NCBI GenBank assembly: GCA_039805725.1
Contig: JBDLTT010000011.1
Location: 1-10,151, forward strand
Source of the DNA: Fluviibacter sp039805725
GTDB lineage: Bacteria > Pseudomonadota > Gammaproteobacteria > Burkholderiales > Rhodocyclaceae
Length of the DNA: 10,151 nt
Reading direction: 5' to 3'
Part shown: piece after piece, positions 1-7,192 of the stretch
Position numbering within the stretch: position 1 is the first letter of the stretch
How the letters are laid out: every line of letters begins with the position of its first letter
Notes under the pieces: generated by a model
The model's database searches: none
What the model was told of the DNA's origin: nothing
The model's input: the letters and a program-made list of their open reading frames with translations, nothing else
Translations under genes and position numbers: made by a program

Positions 1-2
1 CC

Positions 3-1007
3 CTGGCCGCGAGCGGTCATGCCGGAGAACTGGAGCGCAAGATCGCTACATCACTGATTGGCGATGCCAACAGTGCGCCGCGTGCCATCTTGCTAGGTAA
101 TCTGGCGCAGCAACATGTCGATTATTCGCTACTCGAACAGCTGGCCGGTGAACTGGCCACCATTACCGGCGCCTCGGCTGGGACGGTGGGTGAAGCCGCC
201 AACTCGGTCGGCGGTTATGTTGCCAAGGCCTGTCCGCAGGAAGGTGGTCGCGACGCCTCGCGCATGTTCGAAGAACCGCGCAAAGCCTATGTGCTATTCG
301 GTTGTGAACCGTCGCTCGACGTCGCCAATCCGGCGCAAGCACTGCGTGCTCTGAATGCAGCCGAGATGGTTGTCCAGTTCAGTACCTTCAAGGATGCTAA
401 CGCGCTGGCTTATGCCGACGTGCTGCTGCCGCTGTCGCCGTATACTGAAACCTCGGGCACCTTCGTCAACACCGAAGGCCGCGCTCAATCCTTCGTCGGC
501 GTGGTGCGTCCTGCCGGCGACTCGCGTCCGGGTTGGAAACTGTTGCGCGTGCTGGGCAATCTGCTCAACGTCGAACGTTGCGATTACCAGAACAGTGAAG
601 ACATTCGTAACGAGATCCTCGTGGGGGGGCATACGCTGCCCGATGGTTCGCTGGCAGCGCGGATTGCCGTCACGGCAACATCGCCAACCGCGTTGCAGGG
701 GAATGGTCTGCAGCGTATTGCCGATGTACCGATCTACTTTGCCGATGCGCTGGCGCGTCGTGCCCCGGCGTTGCAGAAGACCCGCGATGCACAGGCACCG
801 GCGGCGCGTATGAACGCCAATACGATGGCCGGCGTCGGTGCTGCCGATGGCCGCTCAGTGCGCGTCAAGGGTAGCGAAGGCTCAGCCGTTCTGAATGCGG
901 TACTCGACAACACCGTGCCGGATGGTTGCGTGCGGATCGCCGCCGCTCACCCGTCGACGGCGAACCTGGGTGCCTTGAATGACATGATCGTTGTGGAGTG
1001 TGTCTGA
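3..1007 (+). CDS. nuoG: NADH-quinone oxidoreductase subunit G, C-terminal part (5' end outside window)
   Basis: This is the C-terminal 334 residues of NuoG, the large peripheral-arm subunit of complex I that carries iron-sulfur clusters in its N-terminal part (not visible here) and passes electrons from NADH towards quinone. The frame is open from the first complete codon at position 3, so the gene runs in from upstream; the TTG at 90 is not its start. The visible part is the molybdopterin-oxidoreductase-like domain that NuoG retains: a nucleotide-fold segment (ILLGNLAQQH, near 87-116) and the family motif ADVLLPLSPYTETSGTF followed by NTEGR at about 414-483. The C-terminus matches the small beta-barrel-like end of this family. 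The stop overlaps the nuoH start by one base (TGATG), which indicates translational coupling. A run of seven G at 623-629 does not break the frame. Identification rests on these motifs plus the unmistakable nuoH-N order downstream. Confidence 0.95.
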   Translation: MAASGHAGELERKIATSLIGDANSAPRAILLGNLAQQHVDYSLLEQLAGELATITGASAGTVGEAANSVGGYVAKACPQEGGRDASRMFEEPRKAYVLFGCEPSLDVANPAQALRALNAAEMVVQFSTFKDANALAYADVLLPLSPYTETSGTFVNTEGRAQSFVGVVRPAGDSRPGWKLLRVLGNLLNVERCDYQNSEDIRNEILVGGHTLPDGSLAARIAVTATSPTALQGNGLQRIADVPIYFADALARRAPALQKTRDAQAPAARMNANTMAGVGAADGRSVRVKGSEGSAVLNAVLDNTVPDGCVRIAAAHPSTANLGALNDMIVVECV

Positions 1008-2056
1008 TGGATGCCCTGATTCAAGCTGGTCAAAACCTCTTCGGGGCAGGCTGGCCGGTCGTCTGGTCGCTGGTAAAAATCGTTGCCATCGTCGCGCCGC
1101 TGTTGTTAGCCGTGGCGTATCTGACCTACTTCGAGCGTAAGGTCATTGGTTATATGCAGGTGCGAATCGGACCGAATCGGGTTGGTCCGTTTGGTCTGTT
1201 GCAGCCGATCGCCGATGGTCTGAAGCTACTGCTTAAAGAAAGTATCATCCCGACCGTCGCCAGCAAGGGCCTGTTCCTCCTGGCACCGGTGCTCTCGATC
1301 GCGCCGGCGCTGGTCGCCTGGGCGGTGATCCCGTTTGCCGATGGCATGGTTCTGGCGGACATCGACGCCGGTCTGTTGTTTGTGCTGGCGCTTTCGTCAG
1401 TGGGCATTTATGGCGTGATTCTGGCCGGTTGGGCGTCGAACTCCAAGTATGCATTCCTTGGTGCCATGCGCTGCGCTGCGCAGATGGTGTCGTATGAAAT
1501 CGCCATGGGTTTTGCGCTGGTCTGTGTGCTGATGGTCTCGCAAAGCCTCAATTTGTCCGATATCGTGAATGGTCAGGCCAAGGGTCTGTTCGCTGATTAC
1601 GGTGTCGGCATCTTGTCGTGGAACTGGATCCCGCTCTTCCCGATGTTCCTGGTCTACTTCATCTCGGGTGTCGCTGAAACCAACCGTGCCCCGTTCGATG
1701 TGGCCGAAGGCGAATCGGAAATCGTTGCCGGTTTCCATGTGGATTACTCGGGTATGGCTTTCGCGCTGTTTTTCCTGGCCGAGTACGCCAACATGATCCT
1801 GATTGCGTTCCTGACATCGATCATGTTCCTCGGTGGCTGGCTGTCGCCGGTGGGTTTCCTGCCGGATGGTTTCTTCTGGCTGGCCTTGAAAGCCTCGGCC
1901 TTGCTGTTCCTCTTCCTGTGGTTCCGCGCGACGTTCCCGCGTTACCGCTATGACCAGATCATGCGTCTGGGCTGGAAGGTGTTCATTCCCCTGACAATCA
2001 TCTGGCTGGTCGTCGTTGGCGTCTGGCTGATCTCCCCGCTGAATATCTGGAACTAA
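1007..2056 (+). CDS. nuoH: NADH-quinone oxidoreductase subunit H
   Basis: NuoH (349 residues) is the membrane subunit at the junction between the peripheral and membrane arms of complex I. It forms much of the quinone cavity and links quinone reduction to proton pumping. The protein is strongly hydrophobic, with about eight or nine membrane helices. Conserved family segments are visible: ERK at 43-45, RIGPNRVGP at 53-61, and the acidic third loop ETNRAPFDVAEGESEIVAG at 224-242, with Glu224, Asp231, Glu234, Glu236 and Glu238. I chose the ATG at 1007 because GGAG at 995-998 lies eight bases upstream. The GTG at 998 is in frame but sits on top of that ribosome site. The start overlaps the nuoG stop by one base. 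Length is slightly above that of E. coli NuoH (325). Nothing is truncated. Confidence 0.98.
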   Translation: MDALIQAGQNLFGAGWPVVWSLVKIVAIVAPLLLAVAYLTYFERKVIGYMQVRIGPNRVGPFGLLQPIADGLKLLLKESIIPTVASKGLFLLAPVLSIAPALVAWAVIPFADGMVLADIDAGLLFVLALSSVGIYGVILAGWASNSKYAFLGAMRCAAQMVSYEIAMGFALVCVLMVSQSLNLSDIVNGQAKGLFADYGVGILSWNWIPLFPMFLVYFISGVAETNRAPFDVAEGESEIVAGFHVDYSGMAFALFFLAEYANMILIAFLTSIMFLGGWLSPVGFLPDGFFWLALKASALLFLFLWFRATFPRYRYDQIMRLGWKVFIPLTIIWLVVVGVWLISPLNIWN

Positions 2057-2060
2057 GATC

Positions 2061-2570
2061 ATGGGTGCCATTAGCGAATTCGTCACCAAGAGTAAGCAGG
2101 TTGTTAACAGCCTGTTCCTCAAAGAGCTCTGCAAGGGTCTGAGTGTGACCGGCTGGTACTTCTTCCAGCCGAAGATCACGGTTCAGTATCCGGAAGAGAA
2201 GACGCCACAAAGCCGCCGCTTCCGCGGTCTGCATGCGCTACGCCGTTATCCGAATGGCGAAGAGCGTTGCATTGCCTGCAAACTCTGTGAAGCGGTGTGC
2301 CCGGCGCTGGCCATCACCATCGAATCGGATCAGCGTGACGATGGCAGTCGCCGCACGACGCGTTACGACATCGACCTGACCAAGTGTATTTTCTGTGGTT
2401 TCTGCGAAGAGGCCTGCCCGGTGGACGCCATCGTCGAAACCCGTGTGTTCGAGTATCACGGTGAGGCGCGCGGTGATCTGTACTACACCAAGCCGATGCT
2501 TCTGGCCAATGGCGATCGCTACGAAACGCAGATCGCCGCTGACCGTGCCGGCGATGCAAAATTCCGCTAA
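2061..2570 (+). CDS. nuoI: NADH-quinone oxidoreductase subunit I (two 4Fe-4S clusters)
   Basis: NuoI (169 residues) is the peripheral-arm ferredoxin-like subunit that holds clusters N6a and N6b and hands electrons on to NuoB near the quinone site. Both cluster motifs are complete: CIACKLCEAVCP with Cys70, 73, 76 and 80, and CIFCGFCEEACP with Cys109, 112, 115 and 119. The segment ITVQYPEEKTPQSRR ahead of the first motif is the usual one in proteobacterial NuoI, and a helical N-terminal stretch (about 12-35) fits the membrane-facing anchor. The gene starts four bases after the nuoH stop. Its ribosome site is weak (GGAA at 2049-2052, inside the end of nuoH, or TAAG at 2054-2057), so translation is probably coupled to nuoH. 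Relative to the roughly 162-residue proteins I expect in betaproteobacteria, the N-terminus is a few residues longer. Confidence 0.98.
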   Translation: MGAISEFVTKSKQVVNSLFLKELCKGLSVTGWYFFQPKITVQYPEEKTPQSRRFRGLHALRRYPNGEERCIACKLCEAVCPALAITIESDQRDDGSRRTTRYDIDLTKCIFCGFCEEACPVDAIVETRVFEYHGEARGDLYYTKPMLLANGDRYETQIAADRAGDAKFR

Positions 2571-2579
2571 GGATTGCAG

Positions 2580-3233
2580 ATGGAATTCAAACTGATCCTC
2601 TTCTACGTACTTTCTGCCATTCTGGTGGGTTCGAGTCTGGCCGTGATTACGGCACGTAACCCGGTTGTCGCTGCGATGTTCCTGGTGCTGAGCTTTTTCA
2701 CCGCTGGCGCTATCTGGCTGATTGCGCAGGCCGAGTTCCTGGCGATTGTGCTGATCCTGGTTTATGTGGGCGCCGTAATGGTGCTGTTCCTGTTCGTGGT
2801 CATGATGCTCGATATCAACTTCGACCGATTGCGCCAAGGTTTCTGGAGCTACCTACCGCTGGGTTCGCTGATCGGCATCCTGATGATTCTGGAAATGACC
2901 ATCGTGCTCGGTGGTCAGTACTTCCAGGTGTTTGATACGCCGCTGCCGCCGGAGCTGGCTGATTCATCGAACACCAAGGATCTGGGCCTGTTGCTCTACA
3001 CCGAGTACACCTATCCGGATCAGATTGCTGCTTCGATTCTCCTGGTCGCCATTATCGCCGCCGTCGTTTTGACCTATCGTGGCCGTAAGGACAGTAAGAA
3101 GCAGGACATCAGTGATCAGGTCGCCGTCAAGGCTGCGGATCGTCTGCGCATCGTGAAGATGGATGCTGTGAAACCTCAACCCGCTGTGACCGACACTTCC
3201 GCAACGGAAGCCGGAAACGGCGCCGCCCAGTAA
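2580..3233 (+). CDS. nuoJ: NADH-quinone oxidoreductase subunit J
   Basis: NuoJ (217 residues) is a small membrane subunit between NuoH/NuoA and NuoK/NuoN in complex I; one of its helices takes part in the conformational coupling of the proton channels. The N-terminal 165 or so residues form five membrane helices. The third contains the conserved segment LVYVGAVMVLFLFVVMML, including the family's YVGAVMVLFLFV signature. The last 50 or so residues are polar and charged (from RGRKDSKKQ on) and then rich in Ala, Thr and Pro; this tail is longer than in E. coli NuoJ (184 residues) and looks disordered. The ATG at 2580 is preferred over the in-frame TTG at 2574 because AAGGA at 2569-2573 is six bases upstream of the ATG. 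That ribosome site overlaps the nuoI stop codon. Confidence 0.97.
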   Translation: MEFKLILFYVLSAILVGSSLAVITARNPVVAAMFLVLSFFTAGAIWLIAQAEFLAIVLILVYVGAVMVLFLFVVMMLDINFDRLRQGFWSYLPLGSLIGILMILEMTIVLGGQYFQVFDTPLPPELADSSNTKDLGLLLYTEYTYPDQIAASILLVAIIAAVVLTYRGRKDSKKQDISDQVAVKAADRLRIVKMDAVKPQPAVTDTSATEAGNGAAQ

Positions 3234-3252
3234 CCCCAGCCGAGCTCGATCC

Positions 3253-3256
3253 GGAG
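3253..3256 (+). promoter_or_regulatory. Ribosome binding site that decides the TTG start of nuoK
   Basis: GGAG lies six bases upstream of the TTG at 3263. No ATG or GTG occurs at a sensible distance in this frame; the first in-frame ATG is codon 34, inside the second membrane helix. The site therefore supports TTG initiation. Confidence 0.75.
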
Positions 3257-3262
3257 ACTGCC

Positions 3263-3568
3263 TTGCTGACCCTCTCACATTTCCTCGTCCTGGCCGCTGT
3301 TCTGTTCGGCATCAGCGTGATCGGTCTTTTCCTGAACCGAAAGAACCTGATCATTCTTCTGATGGCTATCGAACTGATGTTGCTGGCAGTGAACACCAAC
3401 TTTATCGCCTTCTCGCATTTCCTGCAGGATCTGAACGGGCAGGTGTTCGTGTTCTTTATTCTGGCTGTGGCTGCTGCCGAATCGGCAATTGGCCTGGCTA
3501 TCCTGGTTGTACTGTTCCGTAATCTGTCCACGATCCATGTGGACGATCTCGACCGCATGAAGGGCTAA
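3263..3568 (+). CDS. nuoK: NADH-quinone oxidoreductase subunit K (TTG start)
   Basis: NuoK (101 residues, against 100 in E. coli) is a three-helix membrane subunit related to MrpC, forming part of the fourth proton path in complex I. The two membrane glutamates known to be needed for activity are present as Glu37 (in MAIELMLLAVN) and Glu73 (in AVAAAESAIGLAI). The conserved loop LNRKNLI sits at 24-30. The protein starts at a TTG: the sequence from MLTLSHFLVL onward aligns with the usual NuoK N-terminus, and GGAG lies six bases upstream. It follows nuoJ by 29 bases and precedes nuoL by 14. The non-ATG start may keep output of this small subunit in balance with its neighbours, but that is inference. 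Confidence 0.97.
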   Translation: MLTLSHFLVLAAVLFGISVIGLFLNRKNLIILLMAIELMLLAVNTNFIAFSHFLQDLNGQVFVFFILAVAAAESAIGLAILVVLFRNLSTIHVDDLDRMKG

Positions 3569-3582
3569 GCAGGAAACGTTTC

Positions 3583-5643
3583 ATGGACATGAAAACCCTT
3601 TACCTCACCGTTCCTCTGGCGCCGCTGGTTGGTGCCGCTCTGTCTGGTCTGTTCTGCCGCGTGATTCCGCGCTGGTTTGCGGCAGGGGTGACCATCCTTG
3701 GGGTCGCCATATCGCTGGTTGCATCGCTACTGATCCTGCAGGATGTCCTGGCCGGTCACACCTTCAACGGCAATCTGTACACCTGGGCGACCAGCGGGGA
3801 TTTCAAGTTTCACGTCGGCTTCCAGATCGATAGCCTTACCGCCATGATGATGTGCGTTGTCACCTCTGTCTCGCTGCTCGTGCATATCTACACGATTGGC
3901 TACATGGCTGAAGACGACGGTTTCCGCCGTTTCTTCTCGTACATCAGCCTGTTTACCTTCGCAATGCTGATGCTCGTGATGAGTAACAACTTCATGCAGC
4001 TGTTCTTCGGCTGGGAAGCGGTGGGTCTGGTTTCGTACCTGCTGATCGGCTTCTACATGAACCGTGATACGGCCATCTTCGCCAACCTCAAGGCGTTCCT
4101 GGTCAACCGCGTGGGTGACTTCGGTTTTGTTCTGGGTATCGGCCTGATTCTGGCCTACTTCGGCACGCTGGATTACGCCGAGGTTTTCAAAGCCGCGCCA
4201 ACGCTGGCCGACAAGACCGTCAATCTGTGGGGCGATGCGCAGTGGTCGCTGATGACTGTGACCTGTATCTGCCTGTTTATCGGCGCCATGGGTAAGTCGG
4301 CCCAGGTGCCCCTGCATGTCTGGCTGCCCGATTCGATGGAAGGTCCGACCCCGATCTCGGCACTGATCCACGCCGCCACCATGGTGACGGCCGGTATCTT
4401 TATGGTTGCCCGTTGCTCACCGCTATTTAATCTGTCGCCGACCGCATTGTCATTCGTGCTCATCATCGGCGCGACCGGTGCGCTGTTCATGGGCTTCCTG
4501 GGCATGATCCAGAACGATATCAAGCGCATCGTTGCCTACTCGACGTTGTCGCAGCTCGGCTATATGACGGTCGCGCTGGGTGTTGCTGCATATCCGATCG
4601 CCATCTTCCATCTGATGACGCATGCTTTCTTCAAGGCGCTGCTGTTCCTCGGCGCCGGTTCGGTCATTATCGGTATGCATCACGATCAGGACATCCGCAA
4701 CATGGGTGGTCTGTGGAAGTACATGCCGATCACCTGGATCACCACGCTCATCGGCTCGTTCTCGCTGATCGCCATGCCGTTCTTTTCGGGTTTCTACTCG
4801 AAGGACTCGATCATTGAGGCGGTGCATCTATCCAACATCACCGGTCACGGATATGCGCTATTTGCGGTCACGGCTAGCGTTTTCGTAACAACGTTCTACA
4901 CGATGCGTTCTTACTTCATCGTCTTCCATGGTCCGGAGCGCTGGAATGACGCCGAGCATATTGCTGCCGCTCAGGCGCACGCGCATGGTCATGATGATCA
5001 CCACGGCCACCATGAACACGGTGAGCACGACGATCATGGTCACCATCATGGGCTACAGCCGGGTGATAAGCCGCACGAGTCACCGTGGGTGGTAACACTA
5101 CCCCTGGTGCTGCTGGCGATTCCTTCGGTACTGATCGGTTATTACACGATTGATCCGATGCTCTACGGTTCATTCTTTGATGGTGTTATTTACGTCAGCA
5201 AGTCGATTCCGGTCATGGCCTACATGAAGGAAGAGTTCCATGGTCCGATCGCCATGGCCTTGCACGCTGTCAGCACGCTGCCGTTCTGGCTCATGGTTGC
5301 TGGTCTGGTTGTGACCTATTACTTCTACATGGTGAAGCCGGCGATTCCGGCAGCGCTCCAGAAACGTTTCCATGGTCTGTACACGCTCATGGACAACAAG
5401 TATTACTTCGATGCGTTCAATATGGCGGTCTTTGCCGGCGGCGCCCGCAAGATCGGCGGCTTTCTCAACCGATTTGGTGAAGCGACGCTGATCGACGGCT
5501 TCTTCGTGAATGGCTCGGCCAAGCTGGTCGGCGTAGTGGCTGGTATCGTCCGCCACTTCCAGACGGGTTATCTGTATCAGTACGCCTTCACCATGATCAT
5601 CGGCGTTTTTGCGCTGCTGACGCTGTGGTTTTTTACGACCTAA
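3583..5643 (+). CDS. nuoL: NADH-quinone oxidoreductase subunit L (antiporter-like, with His-rich loop)
   Basis: NuoL (686 residues) is the distal antiporter-like subunit of the complex I membrane arm and one of its proton pumps. It carries the two conserved domains of the family with about 14 core helices, then the long lateral helix and a final anchor helix at the C-terminus. Key residues are Glu145 (FGWEAVGLVSYLL), Lys238 (AMGKSAQVPLHVWLPD, the family's broken-helix lysine), the histidines of SALIHAATMV, and Lys407-Asp408 in FYSKDSIIEA. It is about 70 residues longer than E. coli NuoL. Much of the excess is a loop at about 450-500 whose core, residues 466-489, holds 13 histidines in 24 positions. 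The start at 3583 has AGGA eight bases upstream (3571-3574); the ATG two codons later is spaced too far. The reading frame is intact throughout. Confidence 0.98.
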   Translation: MDMKTLYLTVPLAPLVGAALSGLFCRVIPRWFAAGVTILGVAISLVASLLILQDVLAGHTFNGNLYTWATSGDFKFHVGFQIDSLTAMMMCVVTSVSLLVHIYTIGYMAEDDGFRRFFSYISLFTFAMLMLVMSNNFMQLFFGWEAVGLVSYLLIGFYMNRDTAIFANLKAFLVNRVGDFGFVLGIGLILAYFGTLDYAEVFKAAPTLADKTVNLWGDAQWSLMTVTCICLFIGAMGKSAQVPLHVWLPDSMEGPTPISALIHAATMVTAGIFMVARCSPLFNLSPTALSFVLIIGATGALFMGFLGMIQNDIKRIVAYSTLSQLGYMTVALGVAAYPIAIFHLMTHAFFKALLFLGAGSVIIGMHHDQDIRNMGGLWKYMPITWITTLIGSFSLIAMPFFSGFYSKDSIIEAVHLSNITGHGYALFAVTASVFVTTFYTMRSYFIVFHGPERWNDAEHIAAAQAHAHGHDDHHGHHEHGEHDDHGHHHGLQPGDKPHESPWVVTLPLVLLAIPSVLIGYYTIDPMLYGSFFDGVIYVSKSIPVMAYMKEEFHGPIAMALHAVSTLPFWLMVAGLVVTYYFYMVKPAIPAALQKRFHGLYTLMDNKYYFDAFNMAVFAGGARKIGGFLNRFGEATLIDGFFVNGSAKLVGVVAGIVRHFQTGYLYQYAFTMIIGVFALLTLWFFTT
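4975..5052 (+). other. Histidine/aspartate-rich loop inside NuoL
   Basis: Codons 465-490 of nuoL encode alternating His, Asp, Gly and Glu, with 13 histidines in residues 466-489. His codons are mixed CAT and CAC, so this is protein-level selection or old expansion, not a fresh DNA repeat. It lies in the loop after the helix ending YFIVFHG and before the helix that begins PHESPWVVTLPL. The E. coli protein has only a short loop here. Its composition resembles metal-binding loops of zinc and nickel handling proteins, but binding is not shown by sequence alone. Confidence 0.85.
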
Positions 5644-5683
5644 TTCGATTGCCTAACAATTAACCTGCGCGCCTGTTTTTTCT

Positions 5684-5687
5684 GGAA
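5684..5687 (+). promoter_or_regulatory. Ribosome binding site that decides the nuoM start
   Basis: GGAA touches the first in-frame ATG (5688) directly but is six bases upstream of the second (5694). The sequence reads ATGACTATG, and the spacing favours the second ATG, giving the N-terminus MSGYPLLSLAIW. Confidence 0.65.
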
Positions 5688-5693
5688 ATGACT

Positions 5694-7178
5694 ATGTCTG
5701 GTTACCCGCTACTCTCGCTTGCCATCTGGGTCCCGATCTTGGCCGGTCTGCTGATTCTGGCAGTCGGTCGTGATAATAACGCCGGTTTGACGCGCGTCCT
5801 CGCCCTGATCGGTGCCGTGGCGGGTCTGGTTGTTACGTTTCCGCTCTATACCAAATTTGATGCGCAGGCCACGGTCATGCAGTTCGTCGAACTGTCACCA
5901 TGGATTCCGCGCTTTAACATCAACTATCACCTGGGCGTGGATGGTATTTCGATGCCGTTCATCATCCTGAACAGCTTTATCACGGTGATCGTCGTCCTGG
6001 CTGGTTGGCAGGTGATTCAGTACAAGCCGGCGCAATACAATGCAGCTTTCCTGATCATGTCGGGTCTGTTCAACGGCATTTTCTGCGCGCTTGACGGCAT
6101 TCTGTTCTATGTCTTCTTCGAAGCCTCGCTCATCCCGATGTACCTCATCATCGGGATCTGGGGTGGCCATAACCGTGTTTACGCGGCCATCAAGTTTTTC
6201 CTTTATACGCTGCTGGGCTCGCTGCTCTTCCTGATTGCGCAGCTGTATCTGTTCATCTATTCGGGCGGCAGCTTCTCGATCCTGGATTGGCACCAGATGC
6301 CGATTCCGATGGGCCCGCAGATCGCCATCTTCATGGCATTCCTGGTCGCCTTTGCGGTCAAGGTGCCGATGTGGCCGGTGCATACCTGGTTGCCGGATGC
6401 CCACCCGGAGGCCCCAACGGGCGGTTCGATCGTCCTGGCGGCCATCGCTCTAAAGCTGGGCGGCTACGCCTTCCTGCGTTTCACCCTGCCGATCGTGCCG
6501 GATGCCTCCCACGAACTCGCCTGGTTGATGATTGCGTTGTCGCTGATCGCCGTGGTCTATATCGGTTTTGTTGCCCTGGTGCAGGCCGACATGAAGCGTC
6601 TGGTTGCCTATTCGTCGATCGCGCACATGGGCTTTGTAACGCTGGGTTTCTTCCTGTTTACGCCGCTGGCCGTGGAAGGGGCCATCGTCCAGATGATCTC
6701 GCATGGCTTCGTCGCCGGCGCCATGTTCTTCTGCATCGGTATTATCTATGATCGTATGCATACTCACCTGATCGCAGACTGTGGCGGCATTGTGTACAAA
6801 ATGCCCGTTTACGCGGCGTTCATGATGCTCTTTGCCATGGCAAACGCCGGTCTGCCGGCTACCTCCGGTTTCGTGGGTGAATTCATGGTGATTCTGGGCG
6901 CACTGCAAGTCAATTTCTGGGTCGCAGCCATCTCGGCGACCACCATGATCGTTGGTGCCGCCTACACGCTGTGGATGTACAAGCGCGTGATCTTCGGACC
7001 GATCGCCAATCATCACGTAGCGGAACTGACGGATGTGAACAAGCGTGAGCTGGCCATCCTGATGATTCTGGCATTTCTAGTGCTTGCCATGGGCGTCTGG
7101 CCGGAACCGGTCACCCACATCATGCATACCTCGGTTAACGACCTGCTGCGTCACGTGGCAATCAGCAAACTCCAGTAA
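5694..7178 (+). CDS. nuoM: NADH-quinone oxidoreductase subunit M
   Basis: NuoM (494 residues from the preferred start) is the middle antiporter-like proton-pumping subunit of complex I, with about 14 membrane helices. Conserved charged residues are Glu143 (FFEASLIPMYLIIGIWG), Lys223 (AVKVPMWPVHTWLPDAHPEA, the broken-helix lysine and the HTWLPDAH signature) and Lys254 (ALKLGGY). Further family segments are QADMKRLVAYSSIAHMGF and the NAGLPATSGFVGEF loop. The start is chosen at 5694 on ribosome-site spacing; 5688 would add two residues (MT). The 50-base gap from nuoL is the longest inside the operon. It is AT-richer than its surroundings and contains a T6 run at 5676-5681, but I see no stable hairpin before it, so I do not call a terminator. 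Confidence 0.97.
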   Translation: MSGYPLLSLAIWVPILAGLLILAVGRDNNAGLTRVLALIGAVAGLVVTFPLYTKFDAQATVMQFVELSPWIPRFNINYHLGVDGISMPFIILNSFITVIVVLAGWQVIQYKPAQYNAAFLIMSGLFNGIFCALDGILFYVFFEASLIPMYLIIGIWGGHNRVYAAIKFFLYTLLGSLLFLIAQLYLFIYSGGSFSILDWHQMPIPMGPQIAIFMAFLVAFAVKVPMWPVHTWLPDAHPEAPTGGSIVLAAIALKLGGYAFLRFTLPIVPDASHELAWLMIALSLIAVVYIGFVALVQADMKRLVAYSSIAHMGFVTLGFFLFTPLAVEGAIVQMISHGFVAGAMFFCIGIIYDRMHTHLIADCGGIVYKMPVYAAFMMLFAMANAGLPATSGFVGEFMVILGALQVNFWVAAISATTMIVGAAYTLWMYKRVIFGPIANHHVAELTDVNKRELAILMILAFLVLAMGVWPEPVTHIMHTSVNDLLRHVAISKLQ

Positions 7179-7192
7179 CGGAACCTGACGAT

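Noticed and set aside
623..629. Run of seven G inside nuoG, a potential slippage site
   Set aside because: The frame is intact and encodes the expected sequence; a single run of seven gives no evidence of programmed slippage or phase variation.
1397..2179. Open frame of 260 codons on the minus strand opposite nuoH and nuoI
   Set aside because: It lies wholly antisense to two certain genes, its translation is dominated by His, Gln, Arg, Glu and Asp as expected from the complement of membrane-protein codons, and it has no recognisable domain.
3727..4371. Open frame of 214 codons on the minus strand opposite nuoL
   Set aside because: Shadow of nuoL with the same polar, low-complexity composition; no domain or ribosome site in favour of it.
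4858..5049. Minus-strand frame encoding a Met/Val-rich hydrophobic peptide
   Set aside because: It is the exact complement of the His codons in the NuoL loop (CAT/CAC read as ATG/GTG), so its membrane-like look is an artefact.
5644..5693. Possible terminator or promoter in the 50-base nuoL-nuoM gap, with a T6 run
   Set aside because: No stable GC stem precedes the T run and no paired -35/-10 boxes are visible; the operon most likely continues through it.
6287..6751. Open frame of 154 codons in another plus-strand frame of nuoM
   Set aside because: Overlaps the conserved core of NuoM; no family resemblance and Arg/Gly/Pro-rich composition typical of a shifted frame.
6450..7016. Open frame of 188 codons on the minus strand opposite nuoM
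   Set aside because: Antisense shadow with no domain; charged, His/Gln-rich composition.
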